Positions 52,177-64,000 of a stretch of DNA of 64,000 nt are shown here, piece after piece. The DNA is from Tubulanus polymorphus (lineage: Eukaryota > Nemertea > Palaeonemertea > Tubulaniformes > Tubulanidae), in the NCBI RefSeq assembly GCF_964204645.1, contig NC_134026.1:2418001-2482000 (forward strand), in the 5' to 3' direction. The notes beneath the pieces were generated by a model. The model was not told where the DNA came from, made no database searches, and saw nothing but the letters and a program-made list of their open reading frames with translations. The position numbers and the translations under genes are program-made. Position 1 is the stretch's first letter; every line of letters begins with the position of its first letter.

Positions 52177-54405
52177 ATGTTTGGGGCTCCGAAAGTATTT
52201 GGTGGTGGAACGACAAACACGATTAATAACTCGAATCCGATGAAAGATATCGAAGTTGCTTCGCCTCCCGATGATTCGGTATCGTGTTTAGAATTCAGTC
52301 CGGGAACTTTACCATCAACATTCCTCGTCGCTGGAAGCTGGGATAACAATGTATGTGTGTTGAAAAGCTTTATTGAATCATTGAAGTAGATATCTGGGTA
52401 AAAGTGCAGATCCGCACCTCTCCATACTAAACGGTTCAATCAATTACATTAAATATCATTGTTTCAGATTCAAAATGTCATCAGCAATTCAGTACATTGC
52501 CATTGGTTGATTTTAAATCTTCACTAGAAAGATTTTAAGCCTGGATTCTGCCATTCAGTAGATTGCGTCAATCACGAGAGGTGCGGGTCTGCACTTTTAC
52601 CGATATCTGATATTGTTATCGACTCTTTTTCATTGTAAAATAGCGTTTAATTCGAATTTAGCGCTCTGAGTCTGACTTGACCCGAGAAGAAAAGATATTT
52701 ATCCGGTATGTAAAAATATATGTTTGTATTATTGTTTCTGTTTTTAGGTAAGATGTTGGGAAGTTCAGGGCAACGGACAAACTATTCCGAAAGCGCAACA
52801 GACTCACACAGGACCAGTTTTAGATGTAGCCTGGAGTGATGTATGTGTGGCTTTATTTCACAGACTCCACTCTCCATCTGGATTATGTTGTGTAGAAAAT
52901 AATATGTTTTCGATTTTTTGCAGGATGGTTCAAAAGTTTTTACAGCTTCATGTGATAAAACAGCGAAAATGTGGGATTTAAACACGAACCAAGCGACTCA
53001 GATCGCACAGGTAACTTCAATCTCAAGGACAAGAGATGATCTAGGCCCTATAGTGTATTTATTTCCGATGTACGTCTGATCTTTTCAATGTTTCAATGAA
53101 TTTCAGCACGATGCTCCAGTAAAAACTATTCACTTCATAAAAGCACCGAATTATAGCTGTGTAATGACTGGAAGCTGGGATAAAACACTGAAGGTAAAAT
53201 TGATGATCATTTGTGAGCAAAAATCTATTCAGAATTAAAATTTGAAGGAGTAATTATTATGATCATTACAGTTTTGGGACATGAGGTCACCAAATCCGAT
53301 GCACACGATTGCCTTACCAGAACGCTGTTATTGTACTGATGTGGTGAGTTATGTCATGAACAGTTACTGTCTCAGTGTTCGGATGCCACATTCAAACCTG
53401 CTTCATTCAGCTCAGTTTAATCTAGATTCTTTTTGAAATAAAGTTGTTTAACCCAGATTTTTCATAATCTGCATGAATTTTGTTAAGTCCCTGACTCCCA
53501 AATGATCTAAATTGAGCAGGTTCTAGTGACTGTATTTACAATGATCTGTTGATATTTTAGATGTATCCTATGGCTGTTGTTGGCACAGCTAATAGAGGGT
53601 TAATAATCTACCAGTTAGAAAATCAACCGCAAGAATTCAAAAAAATGGAGTCACCTTTGAAATATCAGGTAAGCCCCCTACAAAAGCCAGACAATTCGGT
53701 CTTTAAACTTGCTTAGATTAACTAATCGTTAAGTTTTTAATTTGTAGCATCGTTGCGTGAAGATATTTACTGATAAGAAAACAAGTCAACCGACAGGTTT
53801 TGCTTTAGGGAGTATCGAAGGACGAGTTGCTATTCATTACGTTAATCCCACCAACCCTAAGGATAATTTCACATTCAAATGTCACCGATCAAACGGAACT
53901 CCTAACGGTGTACAAGATATTTATGCGGTAAGCTTGAGCATCTAAAATCATCCAAAATCGCTGATGATTTCGAAAGTTCCTTTTTTGGAGGAAAATGAGA
54001 ATAAAATGCCCCCTATTGATTGAATTTAAGGTGAACAGCATAGCCTTCCATCCACAACATGGAACTTTAGCTACAGTCGGTTCTGACGGAAGGTTCTCGT
54101 TCTGGGACAAAGACGCGCGCACGAAATTAAAAACGTCAGAACTTCTCGATCAACCAATCAGCGCTTCAGCATTCAACGCTCAAGGAAACATATTCGCTTA
54201 CGCATCAAGTTATGATTGGTCAAGAGTAAGTTTCAAATGATTCAAATTCTTAGTATTTGCTGTTATGTGAATTACATTTCATAATTCAGTTTCACTATTA
54301 ATCATTTTTCAGGGACATGAAGGCTACGATCCTACAAAAATGAAACCACACATATTCTTGCGATCTTGCTTTGATGAATTGAAGCCAAGTAGCAAAAAAT
54401 CTTAA
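52177..54405 (+). CDS. RAE1: RAE1 (Gle2) mRNA export WD40 protein, 9 exons, 362 aa
   Basis: Exons: 52177-52350, 52748-52840, 52924-53010, 53107-53193, 53272-53343, 53561-53668, 53748-53927, 54031-54225, 54313-54405; every junction is phase 0. The product is 362 residues against about 368 in vertebrates. It starts [15 protein letters not shown] and shows WD40 blades such as [36 protein letters not shown] and [18 protein letters not shown]1-specific strings include [31 protein letters not shown] and HIFLRSC near the end. RAE1 is a seven-bladed propeller that binds the GLEBS motif of NUP98 at the nuclear pore and assists mRNA export; it also acts in the spindle checkpoint. An AATAAA at 54643-54648 lies 238 bp after the stop. 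Confidence 0.97.
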
Positions 54406-54642
54406 CACTGCTTTAAAGGAGACAGATTTTCTGCATGTAGTGATAAGTGTACCAGTATATGTATACGCATATAAGTTGTAACATCATACTTTGCTATTCA
54501 TCTTTGATCTAACATAATTTTGATTTGAAAAAGCTTCCACTCTTCAGAAATACGAAAGCTTATGTGAAACTCGATGTAAGCATTTATTTTGTTTTCCTTA
54601 CTGGCTACTTGTTTTGTATGGAAGAAAGGCTTCTTATTGCAA

Positions 54643-54648
54643 AATAAA
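54643..54648 (+). terminator. Polyadenylation signal for RAE1
   Basis: A canonical AATAAA hexamer in AT-rich 3' flank, 238 bp beyond the RAE1 stop codon, is the first good candidate downstream of the gene. Confidence 0.6.
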
Positions 54649-55134
54649 CGATAAAGCATTTATGCGAGCAAAAGGGAAACAATGATTGACATGTTCTTGT
54701 TAACTGATAATAAAATAGTATTTGGTAAGAAAGGATTTTCTTAGTGTTTACTGTAGGACTTTTTGTTTTCGAGGACATGACATTTATGATGGTTCATTGA
54801 ATTGGAGTTTGAAGATTGGCTTACCTGTCCTCTTATCATGTAACTGCAATTAAACAGTCTACAAAACAATCACCGATGTTTTGAGTACCATAACTGGAAA
54901 AAAGTTCAATTGTAAGGCCCATATTTGAGAACTCGAGTGATGATAGCTTGTAGCTCCTAAACCGAAAATATTTTCAAAGGTGTTTGAAACCCCTTTAATT
55001 TGAGTAAGATGCCCAAACTTCCTTCAATCTTGAGGAATTGGCGACGAGAAATTTTGAGTTTTTTTGCCTATTTATCATGATATCCATTCCAAGAGAACTA
55101 AATGAAACGCAATATCTTATAGATTTCTATATAT

Positions 55135-55140
55135 TTTATT
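55135..55140 (-). terminator. Candidate polyadenylation signal of the laminin-G membrane protein gene
   Basis: TTTATT on the plus strand reads AATAAA on the coding strand, about 1.5 kb past the stop at 56670. Several nearer TTTATT hexamers also occur, so the true 3' end is uncertain; the AT-rich 54650-56669 interval has no other gene and is best read as two converging 3' UTRs. Confidence 0.3.
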
Positions 55141-56669
55141 CGGAAAAATGTTCAGATTATTTACATACAATGGATTATTAATTTCACATGCTAGTAAGCA
55201 CAGTATAATAATATTTAGACAATAATTTTATAAGTTCATAGAACAATGAAGCTACATAGTTCCTTTATTATATGACGTATTAAATTTCATTTTTTGCTCT
55301 TTCCAAATTCTTTCAAACTTGAACACAATCAATAACTCAATAATACCAGGGAAGAAGAAAGAAAGAAACTATGTAATTTTGCGGTATTCTTCATTACGAT
55401 TACGGTATATATTGACGCAATTCACAAGAATTTCACAGTACTTGTATTTATAAAAACGCTAATAATTTTTCAGTTGACGATTTTCATCGAATACTCATAA
55501 ATAATCTAACCATTGTACAAAATGCTACTAATTAAGCTCCACATTCGCAAAACACAAACCGGGATCAAGTTTAGGGTGGATATTTAGCCACAGAAATTCT
55601 TACAAAAATATGCATTTTCATAGAAATAAAAAGTGAAGTACGATGAAGGCGGGTGGGCTGGTGAGTGAACTATGACAAAATAAATCTCCATATTACAGTG
55701 AAATGTTGGTAGTTGAGCATGATATCAAAATGGAAGTCGTGATTTTCCATAAATTCTTTTGACTTCTAAGATGAAACTGGCTGATAACAATAGCTTCATG
55801 CAGAAATTAAATCTGGAATATAAAATTCATTTTTAATCTTTACTGCACGCATTATGTCGCACTATGCCAACCATACTTTGGTAACAAATATCGAGAACAA
55901 GATAAAATATACACTTTGCATTTTTATGTACATATGAATATGAAAATGACATTCACAGTGAACCAACTTTAAACATGTGTAAGGAAAGATCATACTGGCC
56001 TCCGAAGCATTAACATTCAAATATCAACATTATCAAAAGAAGTGAATATTTTTTATTCAAATTTTTTGAACAGTAGAAAAAACATCTGAAACAGATTTTA
56101 AGGCCTAGGTTTATACAAGTGATTTGCTTCATTTTATATGCAGATGTACATGTATGTTACAACATGGACTTGATGCAATGAATTATCTGGTTCCTGTCCA
56201 GAATTGAGAATGCATGTACATCACATATCACACCCCACTGTATTTGAAAGAATACTCTCGACTTTCAAGTTGATTAAAGAGCAAATTCACAAATCAGAAT
56301 CACAGATATAATTTTATATACATTTTAGTTTGATTATTGATTTGAATACTTACATACGAACTATTCATGTATGTTTACATAATAAATATGTTTTTATAAT
56401 GTAGACATTTTGATTATGTTTTACACGTTAGACTGTAGTACCGGTACAACAGAAAATCTAACTCATTTTCTACACATAACCACATCGTTAATCAGTTCAC
56501 GTGTCTTCAGATCAGATACAACGACAAAGTTTGAATAATTTCTTAATCAAGAGATCAGAATTCACTATTTCAGCGCCATATTCACTCTTTGACACTAAAG
56601 TTTTAGATTCAGTTTATTGGTAGTCACAGAAATACAAGAGACAGCAATCCTATATAATATGTAATTCTA

Positions 56670-59600
56670 CTATAGCATCGTTTCATAAATATGTGGATTA
56701 TTTAAAATATCGTAAATGCGTGGGTCTCTATGACGATGATGGGTCGTTGTCGGTTGTGCCGTGTTCTCATCAGCGCATTGCGCAATGTCCGCTTCATTAT
56801 TGCGATTTTGATCATTCCCGGAATCTTCAGTCGGTTGCCGAGGATGATGATTATGATGATGATGATGAGGAGGATGATTATGGTGATGGTGGTGATGATG
56901 ATGGTGATGATGTTCAGGATCTGTATCTCTATCCAGCATCTCGTAGTCCGAGCCTTTATTACTACAATATATTCCCGAACTGCTCGAAGTTGAAGCGCTT
57001 CCCGGGCGTTTATTATCATCTGCTCGTTCGCCAGCCTCGATCTCATCAGAATTATTCTGGAAACAATTGAAATTTGAACATCAAGGTTGACATTAACAAG
57101 GTTGACATCTAGGATGTAAGTGTCAATTCAATTGGACAATGCTGGTAGTGTTGTTTATTGTATTCTACCTGGAATGCACGTGGATCTGCTGAAGCCAAGA
57201 TTTCTTCATTATTATCATTAGATAAATCCATTGAACCGTACTCTGTACCAGTATTACGTCCTCTCTCTTCATTAGACATCTGAATATAAAACACGTCGTC
57301 CATAATCTTTATCTGAATCGTATGACTTTCGGTATTCACGTTTTAGAATGAGTTCTCATTATGATTGTCAATAAGATTCATGAAGTGTATCATTTACTTA
57401 CAGGTATAAGTGGAGTACTGTCAACATGCGGATCCCATTCCAGATCTTCTGATTTTTCAGTGTTTTCAGTATTGTTTCTTTGCCGCGAAACATTAGGTGT
57501 CATCCATAATTTATTATCATCCTCTTCAAGATCTACAAAATATGAAAAAGGATCATTAAGAAATAAGGAAGTTTTCTATGCTAAAATCATTTCGACATGA
57601 CACATTATACATGATATACAAATGAATATTTTATAATATGCATTTTCATGGCATGAGCAGAATCCGATGATGTTATTAACCTTTAAATATCGATTAGCAA
57701 GCAAAATGTGTTGTTCATGAAATGAACACAAGAGCAATGAAACATGAATGAACAAATGAACGAAACAATAAAGTGCGAGTGGAGGAGTGAATGATCAACA
57801 AAAATGAGGAAAAACATCAGAAATTTAACACAAAGTCTACAACATGTTAGTATTGAAATCAGCCCAAATTCAAAGCTGAAAATTATAGAAACAGCTCGGA
57901 CCCGAGTTTCAACCAGATAATCCTAAGCTATAGAAATTCGGATTGTTGTACAATTTACTGATTAATAAAATAATAGCATTCTTTGAATTAATGTTAAAAG
58001 GTACAAAATATTAAACCATTAGATCACTGTTAAGTTCTTAAATATACTCAATCCAAATGTATACAATAAACCTTAGCAGTCTTACTGTTATGGTTATATA
58101 TTTCATCCATGGTTATTTTCGACATTCTTCATGGTAAATTCAAGGATATTTTCTACACAACACTATAATTATGTAATACAATAGAATTTACAATCTTTTT
58201 TTACAGAAAGTTTGTACGTACTTATCAATCCACAAGATAATTCAAATTCTCCCTGCTCCGTAACCTGCTGAAACTTTCAAAACCAAAGTGATTTGAAGAT
58301 GGGTTTGTTAGTGTGGCAAAGAAAAGCGAATTTGAAAAGTTCAAAAAGAAGCAGATTAGAAATAGCAAAACTCTACAGTATCCTATGCTGTAATGATATC
58401 ACCCTTATACATATATGTACAAAAAGATGGCAGCTTACCTATTAAGATACATGACAACGACTTAAGAATGAATTCAGTGCGGATCTCACTATAAAATAAA
58501 TCTTTGAAGCTATTCGGAAACAAATCCTTGAAGTATTTCATGACAACCATAGATATAACTAGTTACGCTTTGCATCCTCTGCGGTTAACTGAATTCTCAG
58601 ATGAATTACACAACTAAATATCATTTTACATTAGAAATGCCTTTATTTACATAGCTTCATATCTTGTTATATACAAAATGACTAAAAATATATTGATGAT
58701 GATGATAATAATAATTAGTACAAATACGACTTCAGATCATTGGCTAACCTACTGCTCAGTTGATAAGTACGAGTCACATAATAAACCATTAAAACAAAAC
58801 TGATAATAAAATCCGATAGGCATAAAATGCAACTTAGACCAAATCTTTCCTATAGAAATTGACCAATCATAATTCACTTAAAACAGAATACGATTAACAT
58901 TCACAATTCAACAAATGATAAAATTCTCGAAAATACATAATCATTAATCAATCAATTTTTTCAGTTATTCTCCATTGGCCTTAGTCTTATCGTAACCATC
59001 TTTTTCAGTTTTGAACTAATACAAATATGTGTGCCTAAGCAACACGAAAAAATATAACAGACTTGAGAGACAAATTAAACATGTATAAGCACGTTATAAA
59101 GAAACAACACACAGAAACAGTTTAGATTTATGACTAGACAATTTAAGTTTGCGAACGGAAAAATTAACTAAGTGCGATTATCTAAAAAAAGTTGAAAAGA
59201 CTTATTAAAATCGAGTGATGGTCCACGAAAACAGATTGCTTCTATTAGAATGCGTTGTAAAACCACACATGAGTGATACACTGGCAAGTGAGTATGTATA
59301 TGAGTGCGAGTCATACATACGTACTTGGTAAATCTCGATTTAATTTCTCCATCTCTGCTAACACTTCTGAGATCGAGGATGGCGATCGTTTCTTTCTAAG
59401 TTTCGCTTGTCGTTGAGGAGAATTCTGGACCAAAGGCTGAAATTATGAAACAAATCACTATTACAGTGGGTTTGAATCCTGAGGTGAGGATATCTAAAAA
59501 AGGCTTAACGTGCTTATAGTTGACAGCGTAAATACAGTTATCTTCACTGGTATCCATCACAAGATGCTATCACGATTCAGCTGCCATTCATTTGCGCATA

Positions 59601-62600
59601 ATCCCAAAGTTATGTCCAGGGATCTTTTTCTAACAGTCGATATAAGTAAAATATCCCAGTTCTATTGGAGCCCACTATTTGGGTATCGGTGTTGAGTTTC
59701 ATTCACTACTCACCAAGTATGGCTCTTCCATGTAGTGATCAGCATGGTGATCGACTGGAACTATGTGGCGTCGAGGGGCAGAAGGAGCTGCGAAAGCATA
59801 AGATATCTGTTAGTAAATGTCATATCATACATAAGAAAGCCCAGCATTGCTTGTGCAAATAGCATATCATCACCCTGTGATTAATGTGTGGGGCCAGTTA
59901 TGTGGTTACTTAGTGTTTTAAAAAAGCTGTTGAATTAAAAACCATAGTAAAGTCAATGTGGAAAAGATTAGATGTATTAGATATCTTTTATAGATTTATG
60001 TAAACTAAAACCCTGCTCTGATACAGAATTAAGAAATGGAACGACATTTTTGCAACATGATCAATGGTTTGACTTGCTTAAACCGATAATATCAGCGTTC
60101 AACTAATGAATTTACACCAAAACTCATACGATCATAAAAACATGAACTTTATCCTCCTACAAAGAACCATCATGCATTTAACAACCCTGCACCAATGCTT
60201 TTTGAAACCCATCTTAATTCTTGTAAGGTAGATAGGCCAACATGCGATCATAACTGTATAGAGATTTACACCTGTTTGCCAGGTTTTTAGAAGTTATATT
60301 TCTAAGGATGAAAGACTTTCTGGTGATGTGAATCCTTTGTGAGTGGTACATGCCTAACCACTTGCAACAAAGCATGTTATCATTGGCTACATTCTGAGTA
60401 TAAATTAGAAAATGAAGCGTTAGGTTTATGTTCTTTGTAGATAGTCAGTCATTGGTTATAGTGAAGATTATATGTTATCATATTGTGAATACAATGTTTT
60501 GAAAAATAATTACATGTTTCATCGTCCATCACTGAAATTGAATATCGTTGAAATATAAGTTTGTGCAATGAATCCTTCTTCCTTTGATTTGAATCAATAA
60601 ACGATTTAAGTGAAGCATTTTTCAAAATAATTAAGTTGTAAAAGTGTTGAAGAAAATTTTGAAAAAATTGTTCAGTATAAATGAACTAAAGTAGAATGCA
60701 CGGATAGCTGAGGATGGTAAATCGTAGTTCATCCGTGGTCCAGGTTAATGATCTCGATCGAATCAAGCATAAATGATTCCTTTTCCGAATAGTAACTGCT
60801 TAAAAACTTGTCATCATTCATGTATTGATTTATAGGATGGTACTGAACTTATGACTCACTTAAAACTCATCCTCCCTCTGCAGGGACTCGAACCTGATGG
60901 CATCGCTACACTCAGCCACGGCACGAACCCCTGCATCAGTAGACTGGGTGCGCAGGTACATGCGCAGCTTTCCGAACGAAAACTGGCGGCACCAATCAGA
61001 TTGCTCATTGTATAATCGTTGAGGCAAATTTCAAGGAAGAACTATAAATGGGAAAACCCGGGCTAAAATAAAACGGGATTTCTGATTGGCTAAAAATCAC
61101 ATCATCTGAACTGCGCATGTATCTGCGCACACAGTCGATTATGGCCGGATTTCGTGCCGTGGCAATCTCGATGCCATCAGGTTCGAATCCCTGCCGGGGG
61201 AGGATGGACAAAACTATGTCCCAAATATTCAGACAAATACTTACATTCTAATTCGATATCAGTGAGATCCTCCATACTGGCTATATGACTAACACTACTC
61301 TGAGTTATAATACTGCTTGACATCGGCGTAGAAGGTGGTAATTTCAACATCGACGGTCTTAACGTAATATCACCCAAATTACTCAACATTCCGTTCTCAC
61401 GCAGATAATCCGTATCTGCTAATAATCTATCTTCAATTTCGTTTTCTTTGCTGCCGCTGAAGTTCGACCGCGATCTCATCAACGTCGGTGGCGGTTTCGT
61501 GAAATCCGGTCGATCGAACAGCTCCAGTTTTTCGTACTCTTTCTGTTTTTGTTCCTCTTTTTTCTTTCGATTACGATGAATACTTCGTAATAATAACGCG
61601 ATGATCGTCGCTATCAGAATCATTATCACTATCAACACAGCAGCTATTACTGTAATAAACATACAACAATCATCTGAATAACGATCCAGCAGAAAGGAAA
61701 GAAACAGGTAAAACTGAAAAAATTGTTTTCAACAGCTACCTTGTTCCATGGTAATGATGTTCAGGAGTCAGTTCCACAGTTGTAGGTTATAGGATTTGAC
61801 TCTAGGGTCGAATATTTTAGATGGACTAATTTAAAAACTCTTAAATCTAACTCATACAACTGTATAACTGGGTCCTGTTTGAACATCATTTCTTAAGTTA
61901 TGAACGCATTGAGAATATTTAAAAGATTTCTATTGAAAATTACGAGTACTTACTCATAGCAATGGACGGTGTGTTATCAGACTCCATAACGGGTGCTATT
62001 CTATTATCTACTATATATTCTACGGTATCAGCCGGTCTAAATGGCCAGGGTGGGAATGTATATCTCTACAAACAGAATATAATATAAATATAAATATAAT
62101 ATAAATCATTAAATTGAACTGCTAATGATTAAAATGGTAAAGCACATTAGATAGAAATTCACCTCAATTCCATATAAAGGAGATACAGTGGTTGGAATAT
62201 ATGGTATGGTTACGGCGAACTTGGCGCATTGACCTTTCTGAACATTACCGATGACTCGAATGTTTGATGGCGGACCATCTTCAGCGAATAACTGACGAAG
62301 TGGTTCTAAAGCTGGTAAGTTCGTATCGCCTTCCCAATACTGGAAATCTGTAAATGCAATGTATATAAAGAATGAAAAAGGGCTCAGAGTCATTTTGTAG
62401 TATATAAGATTTGCGCATCAAAACATTTTCTTACTTGATATACAGCCAGTGTAGTTTGAATGGGATGATTTCAAAATGCCGTACATATTCTCAGAAGTGA
62501 GGCGATAACCACCAATAAATAACTTTTTAGCCGTTAGAAGAAACGGACCTGATAACAACTGTTTTTTCTCTTCCTTATCATCAACCTAAAGATTAATAAT

Positions 62601-63199
62601 AAATGATATCGTGATCTATTCGATCAAAGCCAAGAATAAGCAATACTCAATTTATAAATATGAATTGACTATTAATAATTCTGTACTAACAGTAAATGTA
62701 ATCCAATTTTTAACTCTGCTGTACGACACTTTATGTCTGTGTCCATCATTGAACGAGCCTTTTACACTCAATCTATCTGTAAATTCAAACGGCAACAAAA
62801 TGATAATATGTATGCATACTCATGATTGAAATTGAATATTTTCAGTGTACTTACAGAAGTTTCCAGCTCCAAGAAATATTTTTGCAGAAATACCACCATA
62901 ACTATCAATGTATAAAGCTAAATACGTTTTCGCTCGCCTGAAAAAGGTTTAATTTAATCATGTTTAAAACTAACTTATATTCTATAAAACGTATTCAATG
63001 TAAAATGTTCCACACAAAAAATAATCAGCAGATATTACGTACCCATGACCTGAACCTTCCACAACCACGAGATAAGGCTCCATGTAGCCTGATGTTTCCG
63101 AAGAGAAAGCAAACTTCATTGACTCTCCCAAATCATTAGCACCGGTTCGTGGAAGATTTAATGAAACAGTTGAATATCCATCAAACAACGCAGCAGTTT
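56670..63199 (-). CDS. Single-pass membrane protein with laminin-G-like domain, 3' part of gene (12 exons, ~663 aa)
   Basis: Exons in coding order: 63043-63199, 62855-62937, 62691-62776, 62435-62585, 62163-62347, 61954-62065, 61245-61649, 59714-59787, 59325-59436, 57402-57532, 57169-57279, 56670-57056; all phases fit. The gene enters from the right edge in phase 1, so the N-terminus is missing. The first ~165 residues form one laminin-G-like domain (ALFDGYSTVSLNL; YLALYIDSYGG; HKVSYSRVKNWITF; KKLFIGGYRLT; closing TGCISNFQYW). A ~95-residue juxtamembrane stretch with a second GQC cysteine follows, then a hydrophobic span (IIAAVLIVIMILIATII) and a basic stop-transfer (RSIHRNRKKK). The tail is about 380 residues, Ser/Glu-rich, with a His run near residues 585-610 encoded by the GAT/ATG-rich DNA at 56835-56915. 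The C-terminus YETML fits a class I PDZ ligand. LamG plus transmembrane architecture recalls neurexin, CASPR or cadherin-type adhesion proteins, but no orthologue could be assigned. Confidence 0.8.
57533..59324. other. Intron of the laminin-G membrane protein gene
   Basis: Apart from the possible alternative exon at 58222-58267 I see no coding signal, only AT-rich sequence with a short GATGAT tract near 58695. Confidence 0.5.
58222..58267 (-). other. Possible alternative 46-nt exon of the laminin-G membrane protein gene
   Basis: An open 46-nt segment lies between a GTTTCAG acceptor and a GTACGT donor, encoding QVTEQGEFELSCGLI. It enters in phase 0 and leaves in phase 1. That equals the phases of the exon at 59325-59436, so it could replace that exon but not be added beside it. 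No transcript evidence is available. Confidence 0.3.
60868..61207. mobile_element. Foldback element with tRNA T-arm-like ends, ~340 bp, in the laminin-G gene intron
   Basis: CATCCTCCCTCTGCAGGGAC followed by TCGAACCTGATGGCATCG at the left is inverted at the right as CGATGCCATCAGGTTCGAATCC then CTGCC and GGGGGAGGATG. A second inverted pair, GCCACGGCACGAA / TTCGTGCCGTGGC, lies just inside. The outer repeat contains GGTTCGAATCC, which matches an RNA polymerase III B box. No protein is encoded. Confidence 0.75.
61762..61877. mobile_element. Short palindromic MITE, relative of the 10476-10615 element
   Basis: CAGGAGTCAGTTCCACAGTTGTA at the left is inverted as TACAACTGTATAACTGGGTCCTG at the right with a few mismatches. 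It lies in the intron between 61649 and 61954 of the laminin-G membrane protein gene. Confidence 0.6.
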
Positions 63200-64000
63200 C
63201 TAAAATGATAAATCATTGATAATTTTCATCTTTCCCTATGTGAATTCACAGGATCAAGATAAGCTTTATTTAGCAAAATTCTCCCATAAGAATTGCAGTT
63301 CCCAAGTAGTAATTTGATAACTGAATACAGAATGAATTGCCGGGTGCAGATGACTTTGCAAGTCCAAGAGTAGCCTAGCTTCTAAATCTCAATAGAACTG
63401 TTTGTATCGAATTCATCACATACATGCTTTCACTTCTTATCATGAACACACATCAAATAATGTTTTAATTCCGTTATACAGGGGAAAATTACCAACTTGC
63501 AAACTTGACATCAAAAAGATTTTCACATATTCAGTGATTCAAATGGGGAATATTGTGTTAGACATCCACACAAAACAGAAAATTGGTTAGTAACAGCTGA
63601 AAGTCTGATGAACTGGAAAAAAGATTTTTCTAGAAGAAATCAAATCTAAAACAAACATTGTTTGGTCATCTTAGTAGAACTGATTTTCTTCGGAGACAAC
63701 CAAATTTGGATGTAAAACTACTGGAAGGATTCAAGGTTGTTAGGTAAATTACTACAACTTTTCTACAACTGACACCAAATGGGGTGCATTACATACAACA
63801 ATAATACCTAAATCTTCCTCACTGAACATCCTTCCTGTGCCAGTTTTGCAACACTACGGACACCCACTATTCTAGTGCCCTAATGTCTTACCCATTTTTT
63901 AAAAGTAGCAATTCCGATATGATCAATAAGTAGTGATGGCATAGTATAGTGAAACTATGTCAGATTTAAGCTCTTTAATAATCAAGGGGTTGAAACCTTT
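63200..64000. other. Intron at the right edge, no further exon identified
   Basis: This is presumably the intron upstream of the 63043-63199 exon. No open segment with matching splice sites and a phase 1 exit was found. Confidence 0.4.

Noticed and set aside
56693-57070. Asp-rich plus-strand ORF of 125 codons
   Set aside because: It is the antisense of the His-rich last exon of the minus-strand membrane protein gene, which has consistent splice phases.

Overview
This is a metazoan nuclear genome fragment. The genes have many short exons with GT-AG introns, polyadenylation signals and large introns full of microsatellites, minisatellites and short palindromic transposon relics. No bacterial-type operon, rRNA or complete tRNA is visible. 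The protein sequences look like an invertebrate bilaterian, most likely a lophotrochozoan such as a mollusc, but the species cannot be fixed from the sequence alone.

Layout. Positions 1-26,328 are mostly intronic. Two coding exons of a CUX1/CASP (cut-like) gene lie on the minus strand: the start-codon exon at 26,266-26,328 and the second exon at 14,088-14,198. The rest of that gene must run off the left edge. Its introns hold a 1-kb 24-bp minisatellite with a 360-bp higher-order period, a 29-bp minisatellite, long GA and AT microsatellites and several MITE families. Positions 27,205-36,950 hold three tandem copies of a ~2.8-kb unit with no convincing gene. The first copy alone carries a 1,435-bp piggyBac-type insertion with perfect 19-bp inverted ends and TTAA flanks; the other two copies show the empty site.

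The right half is gene dense. NUP88 (plus, 15 exons, 710 aa) is followed by two tandem full-length NDUFS8 paralogues (minus, 210 aa each), a Gln-rich unknown protein (minus), an unknown basic protein (minus) and a two-EF-hand protein (minus). RAE1 (plus, 9 exons, 362 aa) shares a short divergent promoter region with the EF-hand gene. The last gene (minus, from 63,199 down to 56,670) is the 3' part of a single-pass membrane protein with a laminin-G-like domain, a long cytoplasmic tail, a His-rich run and a PDZ-type C-terminus. Its 5' part lies beyond the right edge.

Functionally, NUP88 and RAE1 both act at the nuclear pore, and the NDUFS8 pair supplies the TYKY iron-sulfur subunit of respiratory complex I. 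The other genes have no evident pathway link. Exon models were built by eye from reading frame, splice-site consensus, phase consistency and recalled family similarity, without transcript evidence.
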